A stretch of DNA of 64,000 nt from Streptomyces sp. S.PNR 29 (GCF_030386795.1 NZ_JANUQM010000002.1:867547-931546), one strand, 5' to 3'. Positions 42,989 to 51,637 are shown, counted from the stretch's first letter. A program made the numbers and translations. Notes: generated by a model from the letters alone, not told the origin.

Positions 42989-43681
42989 TCAGATGCCGAT
43001 CCGGCGGTGGTCGAGCGAGGAGGTGATGGATCCGGTGCCGTCGGCATCCTCCCCGAGGGCCAGCATCTGCAGCATCTGCCGGGCGAACACTTCGGCTGGG
43101 TCGAGGCGGTGATTGTGCTCGCCGCGCATTCTCACCTGCCGTCGCTCGGCGAGGACGGCCTGAACCAGCTCCGGCGGCAGCGCGTCCAGCACATCCGTGA
43201 GGTTGTCCAGGTCGAACACGGAGTGGTCGCCGAAGACCGACGCCGCCTCTTTCGGCTGCCGTATGCCGCAGCGCTCCAGTGGCCCGGTGATGCAGCGGCG
43301 CCACAGGCGCGTCCACAGTCCCGGATCCGGTAAGTCCTCGATCAGGTGCCAGAGTTCGTGCAGCGTGATCAACACGCGGTGCAGGGGATCGGCAGCCTCG
43401 TTGACGACGATGATGCTTGCGTCGTCTGTGCAGCAGCACAAGCCCGTCGTCGTCCGCGGCAGCGGTACGACGGTGACCTTGACGGTCTGCCCGCGCAGGG
43501 CCTCGATCCGTTCGACCATCGCCTGCAGGCCCTCATCGGGGCGCAGGCCGAGTCTCTTGGCGACACGGACCGCACGCCGACGGGCCCACCACAGCCGCAC
43601 CGCATGCGCGAGACTGTGCCCGCCGAGGGGAGGGTGGGCAGCCGCGGCCGTATGGTCAGAGACGGCGAAGGGCACGTCCAT
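42989..43681 (-). CDS. ImmA/IrrE-like HExxH protein (annotated toxin component in relatives)
   Basis: 230 residues. Zinc-protease motif HELWH at His108-His112 (LITLHELWHLIEDL), with a helical tail ending in ARQMLQMLALGEDADG. ImmA/IrrE proteases cut or inactivate XRE-type repressors to switch on gene sets, and an XRE regulator is encoded 5 kb away. The downstream third glutamate ligand is not certain from sequence alone. Leu117 is TTA (43331-43333), only five residues after the motif, so synthesis should depend on bldA. First gene of its operon. Confidence 0.78.
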   Translation of the reverse strand: MDVPFAVSDHTAAAAHPPLGGHSLAHAVRLWWARRRAVRVAKRLGLRPDEGLQAMVERIEALRGQTVKVTVVPLPRTTTGLCCCTDDASIIVVNEAADPLHRVLITLHELWHLIEDLPDPGLWTRLWRRCITGPLERCGIRQPKEAASVFGDHSVFDLDNLTDVLDALPPELVQAVLAERRQVRMRGEHNHRLDPAEVFARQMLQMLALGEDADGTGSITSSLDHRRIGI

Positions 43682-43714
43682 AGCGGATCAGCAGGCCTCG
43701 GACTGGGCGACGGA

Positions 43715-43736
43715 CGGCACTGACGTGCCAGTGCCG
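43715..43736. promoter_or_regulatory. Inverted repeat upstream of HExxH gene
   Basis: CGGCACTG-ACGTGC-CAGTGCCG, perfect 8-bp arms with a 6-nt centre, 34 bp before the ATG at 43681. Could be an operator or an mRNA hairpin in the leader. Confidence 0.45.
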
Positions 43737-43966
43737 CGAGTGTAGTGATGCCCCCGGAGGTCCGCTGCCGGAGCCGCGCTGCTCCTCGTCGGCCGGTCCA
43801 CGCTCCCTGATCCCCTCGTAGCAGGCCGTGTACGCATGGTCTGCCGACGGAGATTACCAGCGTCCGTTTCCGTGAGAGCGAGCGCGCCCGAAGCTGGCCT
43901 GTACTCTTCGCCCGCCTCAGTCTGGCCATCGTCAACTACCCGACAACCGCCCGTACTTCGGGTTCG

Positions 43967-43996
43967 TTGACCGACTCGGCTGTGGTGCACCAGGAT
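43967..43996 (+). promoter_or_regulatory. Promoter of the CYP157-like P450
   Basis: TTGACC (43967-43972), 18-bp spacer, CAGGAT (43991-43996). Same -10 and spacing as boxes A-C but without their conserved upstream block. Predicted start is about 80 nt before the gene. Confidence 0.55.
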
Positions 43997-44085
43997 CTCC
44001 ACTCAGACACAGGCACAAAGCCTGTCCTGACCTTTCCAGGCACATCCGGCAGCCGCCGTGGTGCCTCTGACCAGGAAACGGTGTG

Positions 44086-45465
44086 ATGACCCACCCCGAC
44101 GACGGCGCGCTTCCCTTACCGCCCGCCTGCCCGGCCCACCCCCACCGCGTACGGCTGACCGGCGAGGACATGAACGGTACCCTGGCCGGCCTGTACGAGC
44201 AGTGGCGCAAGGAGCACGGGCCGGTCGTACCCGTCGAGCTGGACGGTGCCGTGCCGGCCTATCTCGTGATCGGACACCGCACGCTCCAGGAGGTCTGCGC
44301 CGACGAGACGCTCTTCACTCCTGACTCCCGTGAGTGGAGCGACCTCAGGGAAGGCAGAGTCGCGGCGGACTGGCCGCTGCTGCCACAGGTCATCTACCAG
44401 GAGGGCTCGACCCGGTTCCTGAGCGGGGCCGAGCACCGGCGGCTGCGGGGCATCCTGACCTCCGGGCTCAACCAGTTCGAGGCGTCCGCGGCCCGCCGCT
44501 ACACCGAGTGGGTGGCCGGTCGGCTGATTGACCGGTTCGCCGCGAGCGGGCATGCCGACATCGTCGCTGACTACGCAGCTCCGCTGCCTCTTTTGGTCAT
44601 GCTCCGCCTGCTCGGGTTACCGCATGAGACGGGGGAACAGCTTCTGCCCGCCATCTTCCGTCTCCTGGAGGGCGGGCAGGACGCCCATGACGCCAACGCC
44701 GAGATCATGGACATCCTCGGCCGTCTCGTGGCGCAACGACGCGCCAGGCCGGAACGGGACCTTGCCTCCTGGCTGATCCACGGGCCGGTCGAGCCGGGGC
44801 CGTCCCTGACCGACGCCGAGGTGCGCGCCCTGGCCTGGCTGACGGTGATGGCCGGGGCCGGGGGAACGACCGGTTGGATCGCCAACTCCATGGAGCGCCT
44901 GGTCTCCGACGACGCCCTCCACTCGCTGTTGCTCGCGGGCAGAACGACTGTCTCCGAGATCATGAACGACACCCACTGGAGCAATCCGGCGGTCCACAAC
45001 GTGCTGGGCCGCTTCCCCCTGGAGGACGTACGACTGGGCGGATGCGCCATCCCGCGTGGCGCCCTGCTGATCCTGGGTCTGGCCGGCGCCAACGCCGACC
45101 CACTCGTCCACACCGACGACAGCAAGCACACCCTCACCAACGAGGCCCACTTCGCATTCGGCGCGGGCCCGCACGAGTGCCCCACGGCCGCACAGCGACT
45201 CGCCCGGGTGATCGGGCAGACAGCGGTCGAGCGCCTCTCGGCCCGCTGCCGCAGTCTCCGTCTCCAGGACGACGCGTCCGTGCAGCACGGCGGATCCATC
45301 ATCGTGCGGCAACTGACCAGCCTGCGCGTCAGGTTCACCGCCGGTACGCAGGACACCGCACACCCGGCAACGTCCGACACGGCCCTCGGAGACACGTCAC
45401 GCAGCTCGCACTACTTGTTCCCGCCCCGGATGCTCACCCAGCTGACGGCACAGGCCGCCCGCTGA
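44086..45465 (+). CDS. Atypical cytochrome P450 lacking ExxR (CYP157-like)
   Basis: 459 residues. I-helix AGAGGTTGWIANSMERLV and haem loop FGAGPHECPTAAQRLARVIG are present, with the cysteine ligand. The K-helix region reads SEIMNDTHWSNPAVHNVLGR, so the near-universal ExxR is absent. Loss of ExxR is a known trait of the CYP156/CYP157 families found in Streptomyces conservons; CYP157C1 has EQSLW there, echoed by the W here. No conservon genes flank it. Leu178 is TTA (44617-44619). ATG at 44086 or GTG at 44083. Confidence 0.85.
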   Translation: MTHPDDGALPLPPACPAHPHRVRLTGEDMNGTLAGLYEQWRKEHGPVVPVELDGAVPAYLVIGHRTLQEVCADETLFTPDSREWSDLREGRVAADWPLLPQVIYQEGSTRFLSGAEHRRLRGILTSGLNQFEASAARRYTEWVAGRLIDRFAASGHADIVADYAAPLPLLVMLRLLGLPHETGEQLLPAIFRLLEGGQDAHDANAEIMDILGRLVAQRRARPERDLASWLIHGPVEPGPSLTDAEVRALAWLTVMAGAGGTTGWIANSMERLVSDDALHSLLLAGRTTVSEIMNDTHWSNPAVHNVLGRFPLEDVRLGGCAIPRGALLILGLAGANADPLVHTDDSKHTLTNEAHFAFGAGPHECPTAAQRLARVIGQTAVERLSARCRSLRLQDDASVQHGGSIIVRQLTSLRVRFTAGTQDTAHPATSDTALGDTSRSSHYLFPPRMLTQLTAQAAR

Positions 45466-45493
45466 CCGACGCTCGTCGGACGGCGGACGACAC

Positions 45494-45535
45494 GCCTGGG
45501 CCCGGCACACCGCGTGCGGCGTGCCGGGCCCAGGC
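45494..45535. terminator. Bidirectional terminator between two P450 genes
   Basis: 15-bp perfect arms (GCCTGGGCCCGGCAC and its complement), with further pairing (CCGC/GCGG) toward the loop. Between convergent stops. Confidence 0.85.
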
Positions 45536-45544
45536 CGAGAGGTG

Positions 45545-46843
45545 CTACGCCAGGCGCCGCTCGCGCGCGGTGACGTAGACCGGCAGACGTGCGGGGGCAT
45601 TGCTCGACAGGGACGGCACCCGCTCCACCGCGTCCAACGGCTCGGCCGCGGTGAGAATCAAGCGTTCGAAGAGCGCCTTCAGTGCGATCCGGGCCTCAAG
45701 GCGGGCCAGCGGCGCTCCCAGGCAGTGGTGGACGCCATGACCGAAGGCACGGTGCTGGTGGGCGTCGGCCCGGTCCGGGACGAAGGCGTGAGGGTCCTGG
45801 AAGACGCTGTCATCACGTCCGATGGCGGCGGTGTAGATCATGACCGGTTGGCCTGCGCGGATGGTCACGCCCTCGATCGTCACGTCGACGGCCGCGTACA
45901 GGAACATGGTGGTGGCGGCCGGAGCATCGAGACGCAGTGCCTCCTCGACCACCCCCGGCCAGGGATCATGGCCGAGGCCGGCGTTCAGCACCCGGGCCAG
46001 CCGGTCGGGGTGCTGGAGCAGCCGCTGGCAGGCGTTGGACAGGAGATTCTGCGTGGTTTCATGGCCCGCGATCAGCATCAGAAACAGCGTCCCGGCCAGC
46101 TCCTCGGCGGTGATGCCGCCGCTGTCGAACTCGGCGATCAGAGCCGTGGTGAGGTCATCACCGGGCTGTGCACGCTTGAGGTCGATCAACTGCGCCATGG
46201 TGCCGAAGATGGACGCCTGCGCGCCGAGGCGTTCCTCGGCCGGTGTCGTGCTGCTCAGCAGCAGGCGGGCGTCTGCGGCCAACTGGCGGCGCATGGTCGC
46301 GTCGTCGACCCCGTACAACTCGCAGATCACCGTCACCGGCAGCTGGAAGGCGTACGTTTGCCGTAAGTCCACCACCGTGCCGGGCTCGGTCTCGGCGATC
46401 CCCTTGAGCAGTTCGTCGGCGATCTCCTCGATACGCGGGCGCAGGGCCTCGACACGCCGTGGGGTGAAGGCCCGCTGGATCGGCCGGCGCAGCCGGGTGT
46501 GGTCGGTGTCGTCCATGACGAGCATCGTCGGCGCCGTGAGGATCTGCAGCAGCGGCCAGGTCTCCGGTATGGCGCCGGTGCGGTAGGCCTCCCAGTACTT
46601 GGGGTTCTTGCGCATGTCCGGGTGGGTGAGCAGCTGGTCGGCAACGTCCCGCCGGGTTACTGCCCAAGCCACCACCGGATCAGGGAGCGCCACCGGGACG
46701 ATCGGCCGTCCGAGCCGGTGGAGAGCCGCCCCCTCGCCGGGGAAGTCCCTCCCGAGGGGGTCGAGCCGGTAGAGCGGTCTGGCGAGGTCCAGCTCGTGCG
46801 GGGCGGGGATGTCGTGGGCGAACCGGGGCTCAGTGACTGCCAT
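45545..46843 (-). CDS. Cytochrome P450, canonical, with TTA codon
   Basis: 432 residues. I-helix MLIAGHETTQNLLSNACQRL, ExxR in VVEEALRLDAPAATTMF, and haem loop AFGHGVHHCLGAPLARLEAR are intact; overall closest to CYP107-type bacterial hydroxylases of secondary metabolism. ATG has GGAGG 7 nt upstream. Leu160 is TTA (46364-46366). It is transcribed from promoter box C, about 220 nt upstream, and ends at a terminator shared with the other P450. Substrate unknown. Confidence 0.9.
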   Translation of the reverse strand: MAVTEPRFAHDIPAPHELDLARPLYRLDPLGRDFPGEGAALHRLGRPIVPVALPDPVVAWAVTRRDVADQLLTHPDMRKNPKYWEAYRTGAIPETWPLLQILTAPTMLVMDDTDHTRLRRPIQRAFTPRRVEALRPRIEEIADELLKGIAETEPGTVVDLRQTYAFQLPVTVICELYGVDDATMRRQLAADARLLLSSTTPAEERLGAQASIFGTMAQLIDLKRAQPGDDLTTALIAEFDSGGITAEELAGTLFLMLIAGHETTQNLLSNACQRLLQHPDRLARVLNAGLGHDPWPGVVEEALRLDAPAATTMFLYAAVDVTIEGVTIRAGQPVMIYTAAIGRDDSVFQDPHAFVPDRADAHQHRAFGHGVHHCLGAPLARLEARIALKALFERLILTAAEPLDAVERVPSLSSNAPARLPVYVTARERRLA

Positions 46844-47071
46844 GCAGGGCCTCCGAAGGCAGGTGGGACATGAGCCCGGTGTACGGGCTCGGATGCGGTG
46901 AAGGTGACGTGCAGGGCAGTCGGAGCCCGCACGAAGGCCTGCCGCAGTACGGCGCCCTTCGGCCTCTCCCAACTGCCGGAACTGCTCGATGAGTTGATCA
47001 GCGTACGCTGCGTGAGTGCCCGCATCGGAGCATCCCGCCGCAGCTGGTGATACGCACGATCTTCCTGGCCG

Positions 47072-47114
47072 ATCCTGCTGCAGCGTCTGTCAAAGTGTCA
47101 ACGATTGTGAACGA
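47072..47114 (-). promoter_or_regulatory. Shared promoter/operator box C
   Basis: Block TCGTTCACAAT plus CGTTGACACTTTG (47091-47114; -35 at 47096-47101), 18-bp spacer, CAGGATCGG (-10 at 47072-47077). Third copy; drives the P450 at 45545. The rest of the 337-bp gap (46844-47180) has no gene that I can support. Confidence 0.75.
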
Positions 47115-47180
47115 AACGACGCTCGGTAGGGCCGTGCCGGCGGCTGGGACGAGTCGAGCGAGGAACGTGGACTCGTGCGG

Positions 47181-48851
47181 TCACCGCTCTCGTTCGGGGG
47201 GCGCCTGCGAGCCGTCGGACCGCCGAGCCTCGCCGGGCGGCCGCGCGTCCTCCGGCAGCCGCGGATAGGGATTGGTAGCGGGATTCGGCGGCCGGTAAGG
47301 AACGTTCGGCGCATACGGCCCGGACTCCGCCGTGTACGCCGTGCACGAAGAAGACCCGGCTCCGTCGGCATGCCCGCCACCCCGGAGATCACCACCCCCA
47401 GCCCCCGCCACCCCGTCCCCCCGCGCCAACACCAACGCCAACGGCGACGCCCGCCGCCCCGCGGCCCCGGTCGCCCAGGCCAGCAGCGCGCCCGCGGTCC
47501 CTGCGCCCGCGCCCCACACGGCGCCGAGGAGCAGGGCCCTGCCGAGGTGCCCGTGGAGGTCGACGCCGGCGCCGAAGGCGTCGAAGCCGAGTACGGACAG
47601 TGAGGCGTTCACGGACACTTCCGCCGGCCGGCCCAGCAGCGGCAGGGTCAGCGCCGTCGCGACCCCGAGCCGCAGCGCGCACCGGGCGGCGAAGCCGAGC
47701 GCACCAGCATCCCGTACGAGGCCATCACGTCCGCCCGCACCCACCGGCGTCCGCAACCCCACCAAAACCCCCGCCAACAGCATCGTCGTCGCAGCCGCCA
47801 CTCCCAGCAGCCACACGTGCCCGTCCAGTTCCGCCAACCGCCCCAGCGTCACGTTCTGGTCGGTCCCCACCCTCAGCAGATCGTCCATCGGATCCGGCAA
47901 CAACCTCGCCAGTTCACCTGTCGCCCGCCCGTCCCACGGCACGAACAGACCGAGGGACATGCCCAGCCAGGCCCCGTTCGGCGCACCCAGCAGCGCCGCC
48001 CCCGCGATCCGCCGGGGATGGTCGTCGCCGATCGCCGCGTACGCCGCCGCAGCGAACCCGGCCGCCGCCGCCAGCAGCAGCACGGTGACGAGGGCGGACA
48101 CGGCCGGCCGTACCACCCGGTGCACGGCTTCCCCACCGCGCGGCAGGGGAGTGTGGCGGGAGGCCAGGAGGGCGATCACCAGCACGCCCGCCGACCAGCC
48201 GAGCCCTCCCAGCAACGTCGGCGCGGTGTCCACCGTGAAGCCGACCGACGCCTCGGCGTCGATGAGGTCGCCGATCTGGTCGGGCAGCAGGTCACCGATG
48301 CCCCCGACGCCGCCGATCCCCGGGATCCCGGCCCCGCCGTCACCTACGCCGCCGCCGGGCAGGTCGTCGAGCCCCAGCGAGCCCCCGTCGATCGTGATGA
48401 CGTCGTGCCCCGCCCAGGCCAGCCCGCCCAGCATCGCCACGAACAGCGCGACCACCGCGCCCGCGCGCGCGAGGAGTTCGGTGGACGCGACCGCAACTCC
48501 CGTCGCCCGCAAGGACCGTAGGAAGAAGTACGACAGCAGCACCGCACCGACCAGGCTCACGCCCAGTGGCGTGATCTCGATGGCGCTGCTCGCCTCCGCG
48601 CCCGCCAGGCCGAATACGGACGCATCACCGGACGGGGTGACCGAACCACCCGCCCCCAGCGCCACCACCGCCGCCGTCATCGGCCCCAACGAGCCCGCCG
48701 CGTCGGCCTGAAGCAGATGCAGCCCCAGCGCCGCCGTGCCCGCCATGCCGATCAACGCCCAGCTCACCGAGGCGATCGCGGACACCAGGACGTCCGTCCA
48801 CGGCACCCTCGCGCCGTGCTCCGCCCTCTCGACGCTCGTGGACGCGCTCAT
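47181..48851 (-). CDS. Streptophobe family integral membrane protein
   Basis: 556 residues with about ten hydrophobic helices and very Gly/Ala-rich loops (LDDLPGGGVGDGGAGIPGIG). It matches the Streptomyces-restricted streptophobe family. The C-terminal 70 residues are a proline-rich tail (VPYRPPNPATNPYPRLPEDA). ATG at 48851 (MSASTSVERAEHGARVPWTD). Right border of the accessory island. Function unknown. Confidence 0.82.
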   Translation of the reverse strand: MSASTSVERAEHGARVPWTDVLVSAIASVSWALIGMAGTAALGLHLLQADAAGSLGPMTAAVVALGAGGSVTPSGDASVFGLAGAEASSAIEITPLGVSLVGAVLLSYFFLRSLRATGVAVASTELLARAGAVVALFVAMLGGLAWAGHDVITIDGGSLGLDDLPGGGVGDGGAGIPGIGGVGGIGDLLPDQIGDLIDAEASVGFTVDTAPTLLGGLGWSAGVLVIALLASRHTPLPRGGEAVHRVVRPAVSALVTVLLLAAAAGFAAAAYAAIGDDHPRRIAGAALLGAPNGAWLGMSLGLFVPWDGRATGELARLLPDPMDDLLRVGTDQNVTLGRLAELDGHVWLLGVAAATTMLLAGVLVGLRTPVGAGGRDGLVRDAGALGFAARCALRLGVATALTLPLLGRPAEVSVNASLSVLGFDAFGAGVDLHGHLGRALLLGAVWGAGAGTAGALLAWATGAAGRRASPLALVLARGDGVAGAGGGDLRGGGHADGAGSSSCTAYTAESGPYAPNVPYRPPNPATNPYPRLPEDARPPGEARRSDGSQAPPERER

Positions 48852-49102
48852 GGCAGACCCCCCGATCCGCGGCGCGGCGCGGCCGCCGCACATGTCCCGC
48901 TCGCCTGGATCACCACTCTCCGGGGCGTTTTCCACCCCGTCAACGGAACCGTTGCAAAAGGGTCAACGCACCCCGTCCAGGCGTGCGTACGCGGCCTTCA
49001 CAAGGCCCGACTTTCGGTCAGAGGGCCGAGCCTGAAATAGTTCCACCCGATGTTCGACATCCCTAGACTCCCCATGTCGGGGGTAACTCGGGGGACAACT
49101 CA

Positions 49103-51622
49103 GTGGGGCATGGAGTGCCGGAACTCGTACTGGAATCTAACGGACGGACCTGGACGCTCGATCCGTCCAGGACCTACACCCTCGGACGCGATCCGCAGGG
49201 AGACATCGTCTTCGACGACGCCAGGGTCTCCTGGCGACACGCCACGATCAGCTTCAACGGCCGCAGTTGGGTCGTCGAGGACCATGGCAGCACCAACGGC
49301 ACCTTCGTGCAGGGCCAGCGGATCCATCAGGTGGAGATCGGTGCCGGCTCGGCCGTGCACCTGGGCAACGCGACCGACGGGCCGCGCCTGAACCTGTCCG
49401 GCACCGCGGCCGCCGTCGCGCAGCCCCAGCAGCAGCCGTACGCCGCCCAGGCCACCGGCCCCGGATGGGCCCAGCAGGCTCCGCAGCAGGCACCCGCCCA
49501 GCAGGTCCCGCAGGCCGACTGGCAGCAGCCGCAGCAGGCCGCGCCGCACATCCCGCAGCAGCAGGGCGCCGGTGGTGTCGCGGGGGCGCCGCCGGTGTAC
49601 GGGGACCGCAGCCCGACCACGTTCCACCAGTTCTCGCTCGGCCGCGTGATGCGCATCGGCCGTTCGCTGGAGAACGACCTGGTCGTCTCCGACCTCCAGG
49701 TCTCCCGTCACCACGCAGAGTTCCACTCGACGCCCGACGGCCGTATGGAGATCCGCGACCTCGGCTCGCACAACGGCACGTACGTCAACGGCCAGCCGAT
49801 CCCCAAGGGCGGCACGCAACTGCTCGGCCCGTCCGACGTCGTCGGCGTGGGCCACTCGACGTTCCGTATCGTCGGCGACCGCCTCGAGGAGTTCGTCGAC
49901 ACCGGTGAGGTGTCCTTCTCCGCCCGTCACCTGACCGTCACCGTCGACGGCGGCAAGCAGATCCTGAAGGACGTCTCCTTCGGCGTCCCGGAGAAGTCGC
50001 TCATCGCGGTCATCGGCCCCTCCGGCTCGGGCAAGTCCACGCTGCTGAAGGCCCTCACGGGTTACCGGCCCGCCGACCAGGGCGAAGTCCTCTACGACAA
50101 CCGGAACCTGTACAAGCAGTTCGCCGAGCTGCGCCAGCGCATCGGCCTGGTCCCGCAGGACGACATCCTGCACAAGGAACTGACCGTCAAGAAGGCCCTC
50201 AAGTACGCGGCCAAGCTGCGCTTCCCCGCCGACACCACGGCCGCCGAACGCGAGGCCCGCATCGACGAGGTGCTGCGCGAGCTGAAGCTGGACATCCACA
50301 AGGAGAAGAAGGTCACCTCCCTCTCCGGCGGCCAGCGCAAGCGTGTCTCCGTGGCCCTGGAGCTGCTCACCAAGCCATCGCTGATCTTCCTGGACGAGCC
50401 GACCTCCGGCCTCGACCCGGGCATGGACCGCGACGTCATGCAGCTGCTGCGCGGCCTCGCCGACGACGGCCGTACGGTCCTCGTCGTCACCCACTCCGTG
50501 GCCGAGCTGGCACTGTGCGACAAGCTGCTCGTGATGGCACCGGGCGGCGCGGTGGCCTACTTCGGTCCGCCGGAGGAGGCGCTCAACTTCTTCGGCTACG
50601 ACACCTGGGCCGACGTCTTCTCCGCCTTCGAGAACTACCGCGACTACGACTGGTCGGGCCGTTGGAAGGGCTCGCAGCACTACCAGATGTATGCTGCGGA
50701 CATCGACGCCGTCGCACCGCAGTCCGTACAGGTCCCGCCGATGCAGGCGATGAGGCCGCCGAAGCCGCAGGGCTGGATGTCGCAGTTCGGCACCCTGGTG
50801 CGCCGCTACATCTCGGTGATCGTCTCCGACCGGGGCTTCCTCGCCCTGATGGTGATCCTGCCGGCGGTGCTCGGAGCGGTGAGCCTGCTCATCAACCCCG
50901 ACAAGGGCCTGCTGCCCAACCCGCCCAACCCGACGGGCCGCATCATCCCGAACGGCACGGCCACCACGGTCCTGCTGATCCTCGCGGTCGGTGCCTGCTT
51001 CGCCGGTGCCGCGAACTCCGTCCGTGAGCTGATCAAGGAACGGGTCATCTACGAGCGGGAGCGCGCGACCGGCCTGTCGCGGTCCGCGTACCTGATGTCC
51101 AAGGTGTTCGTGCTCGGCCTGATCACCGTGCTGCAGGGCCTGATGGTCGGTGTCATCGGCTTCGCCAGCCGGGAGATCCCCGAGGAGGGCCTGGTCCTCG
51201 GCAGCGCCACGCTCATCGAGCTCTCCCTGCCGATCATGGCGCTGGGCTTCACCTCGATGATGTTCGGCCTGATCATCTCCTCGCTCGTGAAGACGGCGGA
51301 GAAGACCATGCCGCTGCTGGTCATGTTCGCGATCATCCAGGTCGTGTTCACCGGCTGCCTGTTCACCCTGCACGGCTCGATCGGCGTCAACGAGTTCTCG
51401 TACCTGATGCCCTCGCGCTGGGCGGTGGCCGCCGCGGGCGCCACGCTGGACTTCAACAAGATCAGCCCGCCCGAGACGCCCGGTGACACCGACCCGCTGT
51501 GGGACCACACCGTCGGTGCCTGGGGCATGGACATGGCCGCGCTGATCGCCCTCGGTGTCGTCTGCGGCTTCTTCGTGGCCCGCTTCCTGCGCCGCCACGA
51601 GCCGGAGGTCATGCGCAAGTAG
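49103..51622 (+). CDS. ABC exporter with two N-terminal FHA domains
   Basis: 839 residues in one chain. FHA 1 (GRDPQGDIVFDDARVSWRHA, DHGSTNGTFVQGQRI), a Gln/Pro-rich linker (about 110-165), FHA 2 (RIGRSLENDLVVSDLQVSRH, then DLGSHNGTYVNGQPIP), then an ABC ATPase with Walker A GPSGSGKST (about 305), signature LSGGQRKRVS (about 407) and Walker B LIFLDEPTSGLD, and a six-helix ABC-2 type membrane domain. FHA domains read phosphothreonine, so kinase control is likely. GTG at 49103; a GTG at 49115 (MPELVLES) is an equally good start. Confidence 0.92.
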   Translation: MGHGVPELVLESNGRTWTLDPSRTYTLGRDPQGDIVFDDARVSWRHATISFNGRSWVVEDHGSTNGTFVQGQRIHQVEIGAGSAVHLGNATDGPRLNLSGTAAAVAQPQQQPYAAQATGPGWAQQAPQQAPAQQVPQADWQQPQQAAPHIPQQQGAGGVAGAPPVYGDRSPTTFHQFSLGRVMRIGRSLENDLVVSDLQVSRHHAEFHSTPDGRMEIRDLGSHNGTYVNGQPIPKGGTQLLGPSDVVGVGHSTFRIVGDRLEEFVDTGEVSFSARHLTVTVDGGKQILKDVSFGVPEKSLIAVIGPSGSGKSTLLKALTGYRPADQGEVLYDNRNLYKQFAELRQRIGLVPQDDILHKELTVKKALKYAAKLRFPADTTAAEREARIDEVLRELKLDIHKEKKVTSLSGGQRKRVSVALELLTKPSLIFLDEPTSGLDPGMDRDVMQLLRGLADDGRTVLVVTHSVAELALCDKLLVMAPGGAVAYFGPPEEALNFFGYDTWADVFSAFENYRDYDWSGRWKGSQHYQMYAADIDAVAPQSVQVPPMQAMRPPKPQGWMSQFGTLVRRYISVIVSDRGFLALMVILPAVLGAVSLLINPDKGLLPNPPNPTGRIIPNGTATTVLLILAVGACFAGAANSVRELIKERVIYERERATGLSRSAYLMSKVFVLGLITVLQGLMVGVIGFASREIPEEGLVLGSATLIELSLPIMALGFTSMMFGLIISSLVKTAEKTMPLLVMFAIIQVVFTGCLFTLHGSIGVNEFSYLMPSRWAVAAAGATLDFNKISPPETPGDTDPLWDHTVGAWGMDMAALIALGVVCGFFVARFLRRHEPEVMRK

Positions 51623-51637
51623 TCGCCCCGGTACGCC

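Larger units (their letters stand above)
43682..44085. other. Intergenic region between divergent HExxH and P450 genes
   Basis: 404 bp without a convincing gene. It contains the promoter of the plus-strand P450 (43967-43996) and an 8-bp inverted repeat near the HExxH start (43715-43736). No shared box A/B/C copy was found here. Confidence 0.6.

Noticed and set aside
42989..43681. Toxin of a toxin-antitoxin pair
   Set aside because: No small antitoxin is next to it and it carries a zinc-protease motif; the database toxin label looks inherited. ImmA/IrrE-like is a better description.
44086..46843. A conservon (cvn) cluster around the CYP157-like P450
   Set aside because: None of the usual conservon partners (sensor kinase, roadblock, DUF742, GTPase) is present.
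49100..51598. An 832-codon minus-strand open frame opposite the FHA-ABC gene
   Set aside because: Entirely antisense to a gene with clear ABC and FHA motifs; composition is the usual antisense bias.
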